From: Bifidobacterium sp. UBA744 | Lineage (GTDB): Bacteria; Actinomycetota; Actinomycetes; Actinomycetales; Bifidobacteriaceae | Direction: 5' to 3' | Assembly (NCBI GenBank): GCA_002298605.1 | Contig: DBKS01000045.1 | Span: forward strand, 38,801 to 95,148 | DNA: 56,348 nucleotides | Shown: positions 1-8,556 of the stretch, piece after piece | Numbering within the stretch: the first letter of the stretch is position 1 | Layout of the letters: each line of letters starts with the position of its first letter | Notes under the pieces: generated by a model | The model's input: only the letters and a program-made list of their open reading frames with translations | What the model was told of the DNA's origin: nothing | Databases searched by the model: none | Made by a program: the position numbers and the translations under genes

Positions 1-1610
1 GCGTTCTGAGCCGGAGCAGCCTGCTTGGGCTCAGGCTTGTTGGCCACCACGGCCTCGGTGGTCAGGAACAGGCCGGCGATGGAGGCGGCGTTCTGCAGAG
101 CGGAACGAGTCACCTTCACCGGGTCGGTGACGCCGGCGGCCAGCAAATCCTCGTATTCGTTGGTGGCGGCGTTGAAGCCCTGGCCATCCGGCAGCTCGCG
201 GACCTTGTTGAAGACCACATCGCCGGACACGCCGGAGTTCTCGGCGATCTGCTTGATCGGGGCCTCGACGGCGCGGAACACGATGGCGGCGCCGGTGGCC
301 TCCTCTCCGGTCAGCGAGGTAACGGCCTCATCGCTCTCGGCCTTCTTGGCGGCCTGCACGAGGGCGACGCCACCGCCCGGCAGCAGACCCTCCTCAATGG
401 CGGCCTTGGCGTTGCGCACGGCGTCCTCGATGCGGTGCTTGCGCTCCTTGGCCTCCACCTCGGTGGCGGCACCAACCTTGATGACGGCGACGCCACCGGC
501 CAGCTTGGCCAGACGCTCCTGCAGCTTCTCACGATCGTAGTCGGAATCGGTGTTCTCGATTTCGGAACGGATCTGGGCCACGCGGGCGTCGATGTCCTCC
601 TTGGAGCCGGCGCCCTGCACGATGGTGGTCTCGTCCTTGGAGACGATGACCTTCTTGGCGTGGCCGAGCACGGACACGTCGACGGAGTCGAGCTTGAGGC
701 CCAGCTCGTCGGACACCACCTGGGCGCCGGTGAGGATGGCCATATCCTGCAGCATGGCCTTGCGGCGGTCGCCGAAGCCGGGAGCCTTGACGGCGCAGGA
801 CTTGAAGGTGCCACGGATGTTGTTGAGGATCAGGGTCGGCAGGGCCTCGCCGTCAACATCCTCGGCGATGATCAGCAGCGGCTTGCCGGTCTTCATGACG
901 AGCTCGGCGATGTGCACCACATCCTGCTGGCTGGAAACCTTGCCGGAGGTCAGAAGGATGTAAGGATCCTCGAGCACGGCGGTCTGGTCGTCGGCGTTGG
1001 TGACGAAGTACGGGGCGATGTAGCCCTTGTCGAAACGCATGCCCTCGGTGAAATCGAGGTCCAGGCCGAAGCGGTTGTTGTCCTCAACGGTCACGACGCC
1101 GTCCTGGCCGACCTTGTCCAGAGCCTCTGCGATCTTCTCGCCAACCTCGGGATCGGCTGCGGAGATCGTGGCGGTCGCGGCGATCTGATCCTTGGTCTCG
1201 ACGTCCTTGGCGGCCGCGACGAGCTCCTTGACGATCGCGTCGGCGGCCTTCTCAATGCCACGGCGCAGGGCGATCGGGTTGGAGCCGGCAACCACGTTCT
1301 TCAGACCCTCGTGAACCAGAGACTGGGCCAGCACGGTGGCGGTGGTGGTGCCGTCGCCGGCGACGTCGTCGGTCTTCTTGGCGACTTCCTTGACCAGCTC
1401 GGCGCCGATGCGCTCGTACGGATCCTCGAGATCGATCTCCTTGGCGATGGAAACACCATCATTGGTGATGGTGGGAGCGCCATAGGTCTTGTCCAGCACC
1501 ACGTTGCGACCCTTGGGACCCAGCGTGACCTTGACGGTGTTGGCGAGCTTGTCGAGGCCCGCGAGCATTCCCTGACGAGCTTCCTCGTCGTACGCAATGA
1601 TCTTTGCCAT
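1..1610 (-). CDS. groEL: 60-kDa chaperonin GroEL (C-terminus beyond the window edge)
   Basis: Cytoplasmic ATP-dependent folding chamber that refolds non-native proteins with GroES. The translation starts MAKIIAYDEEARQGML and shows the chaperonin signatures VTLGPKGRNVV and GDGTTTATVLAQ (ATP site), and the apical-domain stretch DFTEGMRFDKGY. About 536 codons are in the window, so only the last few residues of a ~540-residue protein are missing. The reading frame is still open at base 1 in an AAPAQNA tail. A GGAGGAAC ribosome-binding site lies just upstream of the ATG. No groES is adjacent. Two CIRCE operators precede the gene, so repression by HrcA is expected; hrcA is not in the window. Confidence 0.97.
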   Translation of the reverse strand, partial: MAKIIAYDEEARQGMLAGLDKLANTVKVTLGPKGRNVVLDKTYGAPTITNDGVSIAKEIDLEDPYERIGAELVKEVAKKTDDVAGDGTTTATVLAQSLVHEGLKNVVAGSNPIALRRGIEKAADAIVKELVAAAKDVETKDQIAATATISAADPEVGEKIAEALDKVGQDGVVTVEDNNRFGLDLDFTEGMRFDKGYIAPYFVTNADDQTAVLEDPYILLTSGKVSSQQDVVHIAELVMKTGKPLLIIAEDVDGEALPTLILNNIRGTFKSCAVKAPGFGDRRKAMLQDMAILTGAQVVSDELGLKLDSVDVSVLGHAKKVIVSKDETTIVQGAGSKEDIDARVAQIRSEIENTDSDYDREKLQERLAKLAGGVAVIKVGAATEVEAKERKHRIEDAVRNAKAAIEEGLLPGGGVALVQAAKKAESDEAVTSLTGEEATGAAIVFRAVEAPIKQIAENSGVSGDVVFNKVRELPDGQGFNAATNEYEDLLAAGVTDPVKVTRSALQNAASIAGLFLTTEAVVANKPEPKQAAPAQN

Positions 1611-1694
1611 TTTGTGTTCCTCCAACATGGCTTGAGTTAAGGTTTCCACTTCGTGGGGCCGAGGCGACGCCGCACGGCCGTCAGCTGCCGGGCG

Positions 1695-1721
1695 TTATCA
1701 CTCTCACCTCTCGAGTGCTAA
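1695..1721 (-). promoter_or_regulatory. CIRCE operator 2 (gene-proximal)
   Basis: Read on the plus strand this is TTATCACTC, nine bases, GAGTGCTAA. The consensus HrcA operator is TTAGCACTC-N9-GAGTGCTAA, so there is one mismatch in the left arm and the right arm is perfect. It lies about 85 bases before the groEL start, in the likely 5' leader. Confidence 0.85.
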
Positions 1722-1726
1722 CTCGG

Positions 1727-1756
1727 ACATTAGCACTCCGACGCGCCGAGTGCCAA
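1727..1756 (-). promoter_or_regulatory. candidate groEL promoter inside the CIRCE element
   Basis: On the minus strand TTGGCA (1756-1751) is followed after 18 bases by TAATGT (1732-1727). This is a plausible -35/-10 pair for the vegetative sigma factor. It coincides with CIRCE operator 1, so HrcA binding would block polymerase directly. Inferred from position and motif only. Confidence 0.5.
1730..1756 (-). promoter_or_regulatory. CIRCE operator 1 (promoter-overlapping)
   Basis: TTAGCACTC, nine bases, GAGTGCCAA: one mismatch, in the right arm, from the consensus HrcA operator. Its end is 8 bases from the neighbouring CIRCE, giving a tandem pair with four half-sites. Confidence 0.9.
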
Positions 1757-1859
1757 CACCGCCCGGGCGTTTGCGCTTTGGGCAGAGTCCGCAATCGGAC
1801 CCCACGCATACGGAACCACCCGGGCGACGATTGTCGAAAAAGACTGGATACGGCGCGGT

Positions 1860-2066
1860 TCAGCCGATTTTCACCGCTTTTGTCGCCTGCATGCCCTTCG
1901 GGGTCTTCTCGGCTTCATACTCCACCCTGTCCCCCTCGTTAAGGGTGCGGAATCCCTCGGCCTGAATCACGGAAAAATGGACAAACACGTCATCGCCGCC
2001 ATCATCCGGGTTGATGAATCCATACCCCTTGCCAGCGCTGAAAAATTTCACAGTGCCCTGTGCCAT
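1860..2066 (-). CDS. cold-shock domain protein (CspA family)
   Basis: A 68-residue single OB-fold protein, the usual size for bacterial cold-shock proteins, which bind single-stranded RNA/DNA and melt mRNA secondary structure. Both nucleic-acid motifs are present: RNP1 as KGYGFI near residues 13-18 and RNP2 as VFVHF near 27-31. It begins MAQGTVKFFSAGKGYGF. A TAGGAGTGA ribosome-binding site precedes the ATG. The likely transcript has a leader of about 70 bases, as is common for cold-shock mRNAs. The specific paralogue (cspA, cspB, ...) cannot be decided. Confidence 0.95.
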   Translation of the reverse strand: MAQGTVKFFSAGKGYGFINPDDGGDDVFVHFSVIQAEGFRTLNEGDRVEYEAEKTPKGMQATKAVKIG

Positions 2067-2145
2067 ACGTCACTCCTAATAACCATGAAGACATTCACCG
2101 GGACCGCGGGTTCCAACTACCTCCCGCTCCGCATCGGCGCCCCCT

Positions 2146-2151
2146 ATTGTA
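2146..2151 (-). promoter_or_regulatory. candidate -10 box of the cold-shock gene
   Basis: TACAAT on the minus strand, one mismatch from TATAAT. No convincing -35 is visible. Transcription from here would give a leader of about 70 bases. Confidence 0.45.
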
Positions 2152-2159
2152 AATAAGCG

Positions 2160-2194
2160 CAACAAAGAAACGCCGACGAATAAATCGCCGGCGT
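2160..2194 (-). terminator. terminator after the LytR_C gene
   Basis: Hairpin with arms ACGCCGACG (2170-2178) and CGCCGGCGT (2186-2194), one mismatch, 7-base loop. On the minus strand it is followed by a T-rich tract, TTTCTTTGTT. It lies just after the LytR_C stop codon and before the cold-shock promoter. Confidence 0.65.
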
Positions 2195-2226
2195 CGTTTT
2201 CCCCGCATGCTTTACGCCTGCGGACG

Positions 2227-2901
2227 TCACTTCATCAGCACCACGACGATCGGCGTGCCGATGCCGCCCGACTGGGCCACATTGCCGATGCCCAGTCGGC
2301 TGGCCACGTCCTGGGCCGTGGCCTTGTCGGCCTCGTTCTGATACCACACGGTGGACGCGTCGGGCAATGTGCTGCGATTCTGCGGATTCGACGCCGAGGC
2401 GTTGGCATAGCCGGCATTGGCCAGCGTCGTCACCTTCTTCGCCGCATATCCGTTCTGGGACGTCCCGTTGATAACGGTGATCTTCGCAGACTTGTTGACG
2501 ACGGAGCTCGACGACGCCGAAGCGCTGGGCGACGCGGAGGCACTGGACGCCGAGGCACTGGGGGACGCCGAAGCAGAACCGGCCGTCGCGCCCGCGCCGA
2601 CGCCCGAGGACGCCGCGGATGCGGTGGACGACGAGGACTGCGAAGCGACCGCGGCCGGGGATCCGGCGGACGTGGACGTGGCGGAGGCCACAGCCGACGA
2701 ATCAGCCTGCCAGGGCATCCTGCCGTCCTCCAGGAAACCCGAGGTCAGCGTCCATACCACCAGACCGCACACGGCGGCCACCAGCACCACGACCGCATAC
2801 GGCACCATGCGCGACCACAACGACTTCGGACCGCGGTGCACCCCCACGGGCCCCGCTGGCGGATTGTCGAACTCATCAGGCGTATAGCTCTGGCTGTCCA
2901 T
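2227..2901 (-). CDS. membrane-anchored LytR C-terminal-domain protein
   Basis: A 224-residue protein with a short cytoplasmic N-terminus, one membrane helix near residues 33-52 (MVPYAVVVLVAAVCGLVVW), a low-complexity Ser/Ala/Pro linker, and a C-terminal domain from about residue 118 (KITVINGTSQNGYA). The last part fits the LytR_C family (PF13399), found at the C-terminus of cell-wall polymer ligases and as stand-alone proteins in actinobacteria. Its exact role is unknown; an extracytoplasmic envelope function is inferred. The start MDSQSYTPDEF was chosen because AGAAGGAG lies 6 bases upstream. A longer frame to 3087 is open but has no such signal. Confidence 0.8.
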   Translation of the reverse strand: MDSQSYTPDEFDNPPAGPVGVHRGPKSLWSRMVPYAVVVLVAAVCGLVVWTLTSGFLEDGRMPWQADSSAVASATSTSAGSPAAVASQSSSSTASAASSGVGAGATAGSASASPSASASSASASPSASASSSSVVNKSAKITVINGTSQNGYAAKKVTTLANAGYANASASNPQNRSTLPDASTVWYQNEADKATAQDVASRLGIGNVAQSGGIGTPIVVVLMK

Positions 2902-3006
2902 GAAGTCTCCTTCTCGTATATGACTACATGACAGTCTAGCCGTCCCCATCGCGAACCGACTCCTCCGGCATGTGAAGTCGTGTGGGAGCCACATGGATTC
3001 ATGAAT

Positions 3007-3012
3007 TACAGT
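3007..3012 (+). promoter_or_regulatory. candidate -10 box of ung (leaderless geometry)
   Basis: TACAGT ends 7 bases before the ATG at 3020, so transcription would start at or near the start codon. There is no Shine-Dalgarno sequence. Confidence 0.5.
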
Positions 3013-3019
3013 GGTTTTC

Positions 3020-3715
3020 ATGATCAAACCCTTGAGCGAGCTCGTCGATCCCGGCTGGGCGGCGGCACTGGCCGACGTCGAACCCAATATTCACCGCATG
3101 GGCGATTTTCTGCGCAATGAAATCAAAGAGGGTCGCCCCTATCTGCCGGCAAGCCACAATATCCTGAGAGCGTTCACCATTCCCTTCGATTCCATCAAAG
3201 TGCTGATCGTCGGGCAGGACCCCTATCCCACACCCGGCCATCCCGTGGGGCTGAGTTTCTGCGTGGCGCCGGACGTGCGCCCCCTGCCGCGCAGCCTCGT
3301 GAACATCTACACCGAGCTGGTCGACGACCTTCACGTCCCCATGCCGTCCAACGGCGACCTGACGCCGTGGACCGAACGCGGCGTGATGCTGCTCAACAGG
3401 TGCCTCACCGTCGGCGTGGGCCACCCCAACAGCCATCAGGGCAAGGGGTGGGAGGCCATCACCGAGGAGGCCATTCGCCAGCTCAACGCCCGCGTCGACC
3501 CAGCCACCGGACAGCCGAAGCCCCTGGTGGCGATTCTGTGGGGGGCGAAGGCCCGCAGCCTCAAACCGCTGCTCACCAATGCCGCCATCATCGAGTCGCC
3601 GCACCCCAGCCCGCTGTCGGCCCGATACGGCTTCTTCGGATCCCACCCGTTCTCACGCGCCAACGAGGCGCTGGCCGCCATGGGCGCCAGCCCCGTGAAC
3701 TGGCAATTACCCTGA
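3020..3715 (+). CDS. ung: uracil-DNA glycosylase, family 1
   Basis: Removes uracil from DNA by hydrolysing the N-glycosidic bond, the first step of base-excision repair. The catalytic water-activating loop is GQDPYPTPGHPVGLSF, where the Asp is the general base. The uracil-recognition region LLNRCLTV, the strand ILWGAKA, and the DNA-intercalation loop with catalytic His in HPSPLSARYGFFGSHPFS are all present. Length (about 231 residues) is normal. The ATG at 3020 gives MIKPLSELVDPGW; an in-frame GTG at 3011 adds three residues but would overlap the presumed -10 box. It stands alone, divergent from the LytR_C gene. Confidence 0.96.
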   Translation: MIKPLSELVDPGWAAALADVEPNIHRMGDFLRNEIKEGRPYLPASHNILRAFTIPFDSIKVLIVGQDPYPTPGHPVGLSFCVAPDVRPLPRSLVNIYTELVDDLHVPMPSNGDLTPWTERGVMLLNRCLTVGVGHPNSHQGKGWEAITEEAIRQLNARVDPATGQPKPLVAILWGAKARSLKPLLTNAAIIESPHPSPLSARYGFFGSHPFSRANEALAAMGASPVNWQLP

Positions 3716-3814
3716 CGGCGAAGCCCTCTCGCCAGGCCGCTCCAGCCACGGTCGCCGCCCTGTCCCGACCTGCTCCGAACGCCCGCGATCCAAGGCGAGT
3801 CCACGAACCTGCGG

Positions 3815-3820
3815 TATGGT
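3815..3820 (+). promoter_or_regulatory. candidate -10 box of the MoxR operon (leaderless geometry)
   Basis: TATGGT ends 6 bases before the moxR ATG. The six bases between are GGGGGC, which is a poor Shine-Dalgarno at that spacing. The same hexamer and spacing occur before the glycosyltransferase at 49731. Confidence 0.5.
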
Positions 3821-3826
3821 GGGGGC

Positions 3827-4927
3827 ATGGCCCTATTCACGAACCAACCACGCTTCACGCCGCTCCCGCCGACACCCGGCGCACCGGCACCATCTCCGAC
3901 CCCGGCCTCCGCTCCGGCCTCCGCGGCGCCGGACAGCCTCACCGGAGACGATGTGGCGAGAGCCCGGCAACTGGCCGACCGGATCCGCTCGCGATTCGCC
4001 CACACCCTGATAGGTCAGGACAATCTTCGCGAATCCCTGATCGTCACCATGGTGGCCGGAGGGCACATCCTCATCGAATCGGTCCCCGGCCTGGCGAAAA
4101 CCACCGCCGCGCAGACGCTGGCCACGTCGGTGTCCGGCACCTTCAAACGCGTGCAGTGCACACCGGATCTGATGCCGTCCGATCTGGTCGGCACCCAGGT
4201 GTTCAACTTCGCCTCGCAGAAGTTCTCCACGCAGATCGGACCGATCCACGCCAACTTCGTGCTGCTGGACGAGATCAACCGCTCGAACGCCAAAACCCAG
4301 TCGGCGATGCTGGAGGCCATGGCCGAAGGCGCCACGACGATCGGGGGCGAGCGCATCGCGCTGCCGAAGCCGTTTATGGTGATCGCCACGCAGAATCCCA
4401 TCGAGGAGGAAGGCACATACAACCTGCCGGAAGCGCAGATGGACCGCTTCGCCATGAAGGCGGTGATGACGTATCCGTCGGCCGACGAGGAGGCCCGGAT
4501 GCTCGCCATGCTCACCCAACGCGGTTCGGACACGCCCGATCTCGCGTCGCTGACGGCCGAACGCATCTCCACGCACGACGTGGAGTTTCTGCGCGCCTGC
4601 GCCAAACGCGTTCACGTATCGGACGCGATTATGAAATACGCGGTGGATCTGGTCGCCACCACTCGGGGCGCGGGCTCGCATCCGATGCAGGGCCTGTCGT
4701 CGCTGGTGAGGCTGGGCGCCTCGCCGCGTGCGTCCATCGCCCTGGTCCGCATCGGTCAGGCAAACGCGCTGCTCGCCGGACGCGACTACGTAATCCCCGA
4801 GGATGTCAAGCAATACGTGCATGAGGTGCTCAGGCACCGCATCCTGCTCACCTTCGAAGCGCTGGCGGACGGCGTCACGTCCGATCAGATCATCGATAAC
4901 GTCGTCGCAACCGTACCCGTCCCATGA
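3827..4927 (+). CDS. MoxR-family AAA+ ATPase
   Basis: A 366-residue AAA+ ATPase of the MoxR type, which act as chaperones with VWA-domain partners in assembling or activating protein complexes. Residues 1-40 are a Pro/Ala-rich tail. The ATPase core follows, with Walker A ESVPGLAKTT, Walker B VLLDEINRS, sensor 1 ATQNPIEEEGTYNLPEAQ, and a C-terminal lid domain. The first glycine of the usual MoxR P-loop (GVPGLAKT) is Ser here, a position that varies in the family. It is the first of six genes joined by 4-nt overlaps. The client is unknown. Confidence 0.93.
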   Translation: MALFTNQPRFTPLPPTPGAPAPSPTPASAPASAAPDSLTGDDVARARQLADRIRSRFAHTLIGQDNLRESLIVTMVAGGHILIESVPGLAKTTAAQTLATSVSGTFKRVQCTPDLMPSDLVGTQVFNFASQKFSTQIGPIHANFVLLDEINRSNAKTQSAMLEAMAEGATTIGGERIALPKPFMVIATQNPIEEEGTYNLPEAQMDRFAMKAVMTYPSADEEARMLAMLTQRGSDTPDLASLTAERISTHDVEFLRACAKRVHVSDAIMKYAVDLVATTRGAGSHPMQGLSSLVRLGASPRASIALVRIGQANALLAGRDYVIPEDVKQYVHEVLRHRILLTFEALADGVTSDQIIDNVVATVPVP

Positions 4928-5895
4928 TTCCCAACTCACTCACCAGTTCTCATACCGACGATCCGATCCGGCGAAAGATCGAGGCGCTGGGGCACAAGCT
5001 CTCCCTGCCGACCGTCTCGCGCGCGCTTGGCGTGCTGGAAGGTGAGCACGCCTCGCGTCGGCGCGGCGGAGGGGACGAGTTCATGGACATCCGTCTGTGG
5101 CAGCCGGGCGACGAGGCTCGCCTGATCGACTGGCGCACCAGCGCGAGAAACGGCAGGCCGATGGTGATCGACAAGGAACGGCCCGCCACATCATGCGTGT
5201 GGATGCTGATGGACGTCGGCCGCGAAATGACCGGGAGCTGCACCAACGGCGAACGGGCTTGGCAGGTGGCGGCGAACGCGCTGCGTATGTTCGCGACCCT
5301 TTCGCTTCGCCGCTCGGACGACATCTCCCTGATACTGGCCGACGCCGCCTCGATCACCCGCATACCCTTCAACGGCGGGTTCGCGCGATTCGAGCATACC
5401 TTGGACCAGGCATTGGAGCGACGCTGGGACCAGCCTCGCAACATCGATGCGCTGCTGGACTATGCGCAGCGCATCAGAGACCGCTCCGCGCTTCTGGTGC
5501 TCGCCACGGACGAAACCGCGCTACGGGAATCGCACGTACAGGCGATCCGGCTTCTGGCGCAGATGCATCCGCTGGTGGTGGTGGACGTGTCCGTGGCCAA
5601 TCCCTTCGCGCTCAAAGCCACCGGCGCATCCGTCATCGACGCGCCGGGACGGCGCGGGGTGCCGGCGTTCATGGCGCGTTCCAAGGCGGCCGACGAGGTC
5701 GCCACCCATCGCGAATACCTTGCCGCCGCACTGCAGCGGGAACTGGCGCACTGCGGGTCCACGATGATCCGCTCCGACTCCAGCGAAGGCATGTTCGACG
5801 CCTTCGTCGCGCTGGTATCCACCACGCTGTCCCGTTCCACGCGCAATCGGCTTCGGGCCGCCCCCGCGCTGACGATGGTCGGTGATGCCCGATGA
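4924..5895 (+). CDS. DUF58 domain protein of the MoxR operon
   Basis: A 323-residue soluble protein of the DUF58 family (VWA-like fold), the usual second gene of MoxR operons. The family signature is seen as GDEFMDIRLWQPGD followed by RLIDWRTSARNGRPMV. The remainder has a VWA-like pattern (VWMLMDVGREMTG; ALLVLATDETAL). ATGA overlaps the stop of moxR and the start of this gene, indicating translational coupling. DUF58 proteins are thought to be scaffolds or substrate adaptors for the MoxR ATPase; biochemical function is not established. Confidence 0.9.
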   Translation: MIPNSLTSSHTDDPIRRKIEALGHKLSLPTVSRALGVLEGEHASRRRGGGDEFMDIRLWQPGDEARLIDWRTSARNGRPMVIDKERPATSCVWMLMDVGREMTGSCTNGERAWQVAANALRMFATLSLRRSDDISLILADAASITRIPFNGGFARFEHTLDQALERRWDQPRNIDALLDYAQRIRDRSALLVLATDETALRESHVQAIRLLAQMHPLVVVDVSVANPFALKATGASVIDAPGRRGVPAFMARSKAADEVATHREYLAAALQRELAHCGSTMIRSDSSEGMFDAFVALVSTTLSRSTRNRLRAAPALTMVGDAR

Positions 5896-6443
5896 CGTAT
5901 TCGCCAATGAGACTTGTCTCACAATCCGTTGCGCTTGACGTTTCCTCGCTGCGGACCGCAGGCGCCTTCGGATTCCCCACGCGGTACGTGACGCTGTGCG
6001 CCGTTTTCGCCGCAATCGCCGTCGTCGCGATCGCATCGGCCGTGGTGCTGTCGAGGCCACGGCGCGCGCAGCCGCGGACGACGGGCGCCCATTCCAGCCA
6101 GAACGAACGCCTGCGGTGGCATCAGCGCATTCAGGATGTGGTGCGACGCAACGAAGCGGGGGAACTGAGCCGGGTCGACGCGTTCAACGCGCTGGCCGAG
6201 ATCGCCCGCGCCTACGCTTCGGCCACATCCGGGCATGACATGGCCGCCCACACCCTCGCCGATTTCAACGCCATGCCCCGCCCATCCGCCAATCGGGAGG
6301 GAGTGGATCTGCTGCGTCAAACCATTGCGGCGCTGTACCCGCCGGAATTCGCCAGCACCGCGTCAAACCGCCAGGCCAAGGACACCACGGTCCGGCAGGC
6401 AGCCGAATGGGTGTCGAATCTGGTGGAAAGGTGGCGTCCATGA
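5892..6443 (+). CDS. single-pass membrane protein of the MoxR operon (DUF4381-like position)
   Basis: A 183-residue protein with one membrane helix near residues 33-56 (YVTLCAVFAAIAVVAIASAVV), a basic stop-transfer segment (LSRPRRAQPR), and a mainly helical cytoplasmic domain ending in TVRQAAEWVSNLVERW. Its place between DUF58 and the first VWA gene, and its layout, match DUF4381-type proteins of MoxR operons. The similarity is by architecture, not a clear motif. The start overlaps the DUF58 stop by four bases (ATGA). Function unknown. Confidence 0.8.
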   Translation: MTYSPMRLVSQSVALDVSSLRTAGAFGFPTRYVTLCAVFAAIAVVAIASAVVLSRPRRAQPRTTGAHSSQNERLRWHQRIQDVVRRNEAGELSRVDAFNALAEIARAYASATSGHDMAAHTLADFNAMPRPSANREGVDLLRQTIAALYPPEFASTASNRQAKDTTVRQAAEWVSNLVERWRP

Positions 6444-7534
6444 CCATGATCCAATGGCAGTGGCCGTGGGCGATCGCCGCGGCGGTCGCGGGCATCGCGG
6501 CCATCGTCGCGCTGACGCTGCTGTGCTCGGCGTGGAGGGACCGGCATGCCAGTCGCGACCGGTCCGGCCACGACGGCACCAGCGTTGAGGTGTGGAGCAT
6601 GGACGACGATTTCGCCGGCGAGGAGGCGTCGCGCCTGCTGAGACAATGGCGCACCCTGACGCGTCTGGCCGCCATCCTGCTGGCGGCGCTGCTCGCGCTG
6701 ACCACGCTGCTGATGGGCCGCCCGTCGACCGTGGACGCGCAGACCGAGCACAGCGAGACGCGCGACATCGTGCTGTGTCTGGACGTATCCGGCTCCGCAT
6801 TGCCGTATGACCGCGAAGTGATCGCCACATATCTTGATCTGGTGCGCAATTTCCAGGGCGAACGCATCGGGCTGAGCATTTTCAACTCCACGTCTCGCAC
6901 GGTGTTCCCGCTCACCGACGATTACGATCTGGTCACGGATCAGCTCAATCAGGCGAACGACCTGCTCAAGGGAGTGCAGACGCAGGACGACATCAACAAT
7001 ATGAGCGACGCCGACTATCAGAAGGTCTCCGACTGGCTCTCCGGCACGCAGAACCGCAAGCAGGCCACGTCGCTGATCGGCGACGGGCTGGTCAACTGCG
7101 CGGCGATGCTGCCCGGATTGGCGGCCGCGGACGGCGATTCGGCGGCCCAATCCACAAACCGCAGCGCATCCATCGTGCTGGCCACCGACAACGTGGTGTC
7201 CGGCACGCCCACCTATTCCCTCGAACAGGCGCTCGACGTGGCCGGCAGCGCGAATATCAGCGTCGACGGCCTGTACGCGGGACCCACGCAAAGCATAGGA
7301 GACGAGGCGAGCACCGAAATGCAGTCGCTGATCGAATCGCATGGCGGCATGTTCGTCGCCCAGCGCACGCACGAATCGGTCGGCGACCTGGTTCGGCGAA
7401 TCGAAAGCCGCCGCACCGAACAAACCCAGCGGGGCAAGCGGTCCAGCCTGGTCGACATCGCGACGTGGCCGACGCTGATCCTGGCTCTGGCGTTCGCCGG
7501 ATACCTCATCATGGCCGGGAGGTTGAGGCGTTGA
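6440..7534 (+). CDS. VWA-domain membrane protein 1 (BatA-like)
   Basis: A 364-residue membrane protein. There are two N-terminal helices (near residues 8-30 and 76-98), then a von Willebrand factor A domain with the metal-binding MIDAS start DVSGS in IVLCLDVSGSALPYD and a later ATDN, and a C-terminal helix (WPTLILALAFAGYLIMAG). The layout matches BatA-type partners of MoxR ATPases, with the VWA domain presumably outside the membrane. The ATG at 6440 forms ATGA with the preceding stop; a GTG 11 codons earlier is less likely. Metal-dependent protein binding is inferred. Confidence 0.88.
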   Translation: MTMIQWQWPWAIAAAVAGIAAIVALTLLCSAWRDRHASRDRSGHDGTSVEVWSMDDDFAGEEASRLLRQWRTLTRLAAILLAALLALTTLLMGRPSTVDAQTEHSETRDIVLCLDVSGSALPYDREVIATYLDLVRNFQGERIGLSIFNSTSRTVFPLTDDYDLVTDQLNQANDLLKGVQTQDDINNMSDADYQKVSDWLSGTQNRKQATSLIGDGLVNCAAMLPGLAAADGDSAAQSTNRSASIVLATDNVVSGTPTYSLEQALDVAGSANISVDGLYAGPTQSIGDEASTEMQSLIESHGGMFVAQRTHESVGDLVRRIESRRTEQTQRGKRSSLVDIATWPTLILALAFAGYLIMAGRLRR

Positions 7535-8556
7535 ACGACTTCACCTTCTCCCCCGCTCTTGGATGGGTCGCGGGTCCGGTCCTCGCCTTCCTGCTGACGG
7601 CAATGGCCGTGGCATATGCGGTGTGGTTCGTCAGGCATCGCCGCACCATGGACGCCACGGTCGTCGATTGCGCGCGCCGTGTGCTGATAGCCCTGGTGCT
7701 GGCCATCATGGTGATGACTCCGGGCACGGCCACCACCACCACCAGCCATGCGGTGAACGCCACCGACGTGTTCGTCGCCGTCGACGTCACCGGATCGATG
7801 GCCGTTCAGGACGCCACCTATGGATCGGATCAGCAGATCAGCCGACTGGACGCCGCACGCGCCGCGGTGCATGACGTCACCGCGCTCTACCCCGACGCGA
7901 GTTTCGCCGCCGTGAGTTTCGGCGCCACCGGAAACCTTGACGTCCCGCTCACACCCGACGCACAGGCCCTGTCCAACTGGGCGGACACGCTGCGCACGGA
8001 ACCGACCGGTTCGTCGGCGGGATCGAATCTGGACGCGCCGATAGACCGTCTGCTGCTCAGTCTCAAGGCCGCACGCGAGCGGCATCCGGACGACTCGATC
8101 CTCCTGTATCTCATTACGGACGGCGAACAGACCAGCAGTCAGACGCGCCGCACCTATTCGTCGTTGCGCAACTATCTCGACGACGCATTCGTGATCGGCG
8201 TCGGATCCGTCGAGGGCGGGCAGGTGCCCCGCTCCTCCGACGCCCCCGCCGGCGCGCAGTCAACCAATGATTGGGTCACCGACCCGTCCACCGGTCAACC
8301 GGCCATTTCGAAAATGGACGAGGGAAACCTGACCGCCATCGCCGATGAACTGTCGGGCACCTACGAGCACGCCGACAGTTCCCATACGCTCAAATCCGGC
8401 GCATCCTCCAAAACCTCCACAGCATATCGGCTGACGACCACCGCCAAGGAGCGCACCCGCGTGACCCCGCTGATCTGGCCGTTCACGATTGCGTTGACCG
8501 TCTTGCTGGCCTGGGAGGCGGGCGCCTGGATCACCACGTCAAGGAGGCTGCTATGA
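7531..8556 (+). CDS. VWA-domain membrane protein 2 (BatB-like)
   Basis: A 341-residue paralogue-like partner of the preceding gene. Two N-terminal helices (GPVLAFLLTAMAVAYAVWFV and RVLIALVLAIMVM) precede a VWA domain with MIDAS DVTGSM and LITDGEQTS. A C-terminal helix (PLIWPFTIALTVLLAW) closes it. The TTG at 7531 is chosen as start: it forms TTGA with the preceding stop, like the other junctions of this operon, and has GGGAGG about 8 bases upstream. An upstream in-frame start at 7465 would overlap the previous gene by 70 bases. It probably forms a pair with the first VWA protein. Confidence 0.87.
   Translation: MNDFTFSPALGWVAGPVLAFLLTAMAVAYAVWFVRHRRTMDATVVDCARRVLIALVLAIMVMTPGTATTTTSHAVNATDVFVAVDVTGSMAVQDATYGSDQQISRLDAARAAVHDVTALYPDASFAAVSFGATGNLDVPLTPDAQALSNWADTLRTEPTGSSAGSNLDAPIDRLLLSLKAARERHPDDSILLYLITDGEQTSSQTRRTYSSLRNYLDDAFVIGVGSVEGGQVPRSSDAPAGAQSTNDWVTDPSTGQPAISKMDEGNLTAIADELSGTYEHADSSHTLKSGASSKTSTAYRLTTTAKERTRVTPLIWPFTIALTVLLAWEAGAWITTSRRLL

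Noticed and set aside
435..1640. A 401-codon plus-strand open frame opposite groEL
   Set aside because: Antisense shadow; GroEL on the minus strand explains the region fully.
2520..2700. Ser/Ala-coding repeat in the LytR_C gene as a tandem-repeat or phase-variable element
   Set aside because: The repeat units are irregular and keep the frame; it reads as an ordinary low-complexity linker between a membrane helix and an outer domain.
4081..4115. Ser in place of the first P-loop Gly in the MoxR ATPase as a dead ATPase
   Set aside because: That position varies in MoxR proteins (Gly, Asp, Ser); the essential Gly-x-x-Lys-Thr and Walker B are present.
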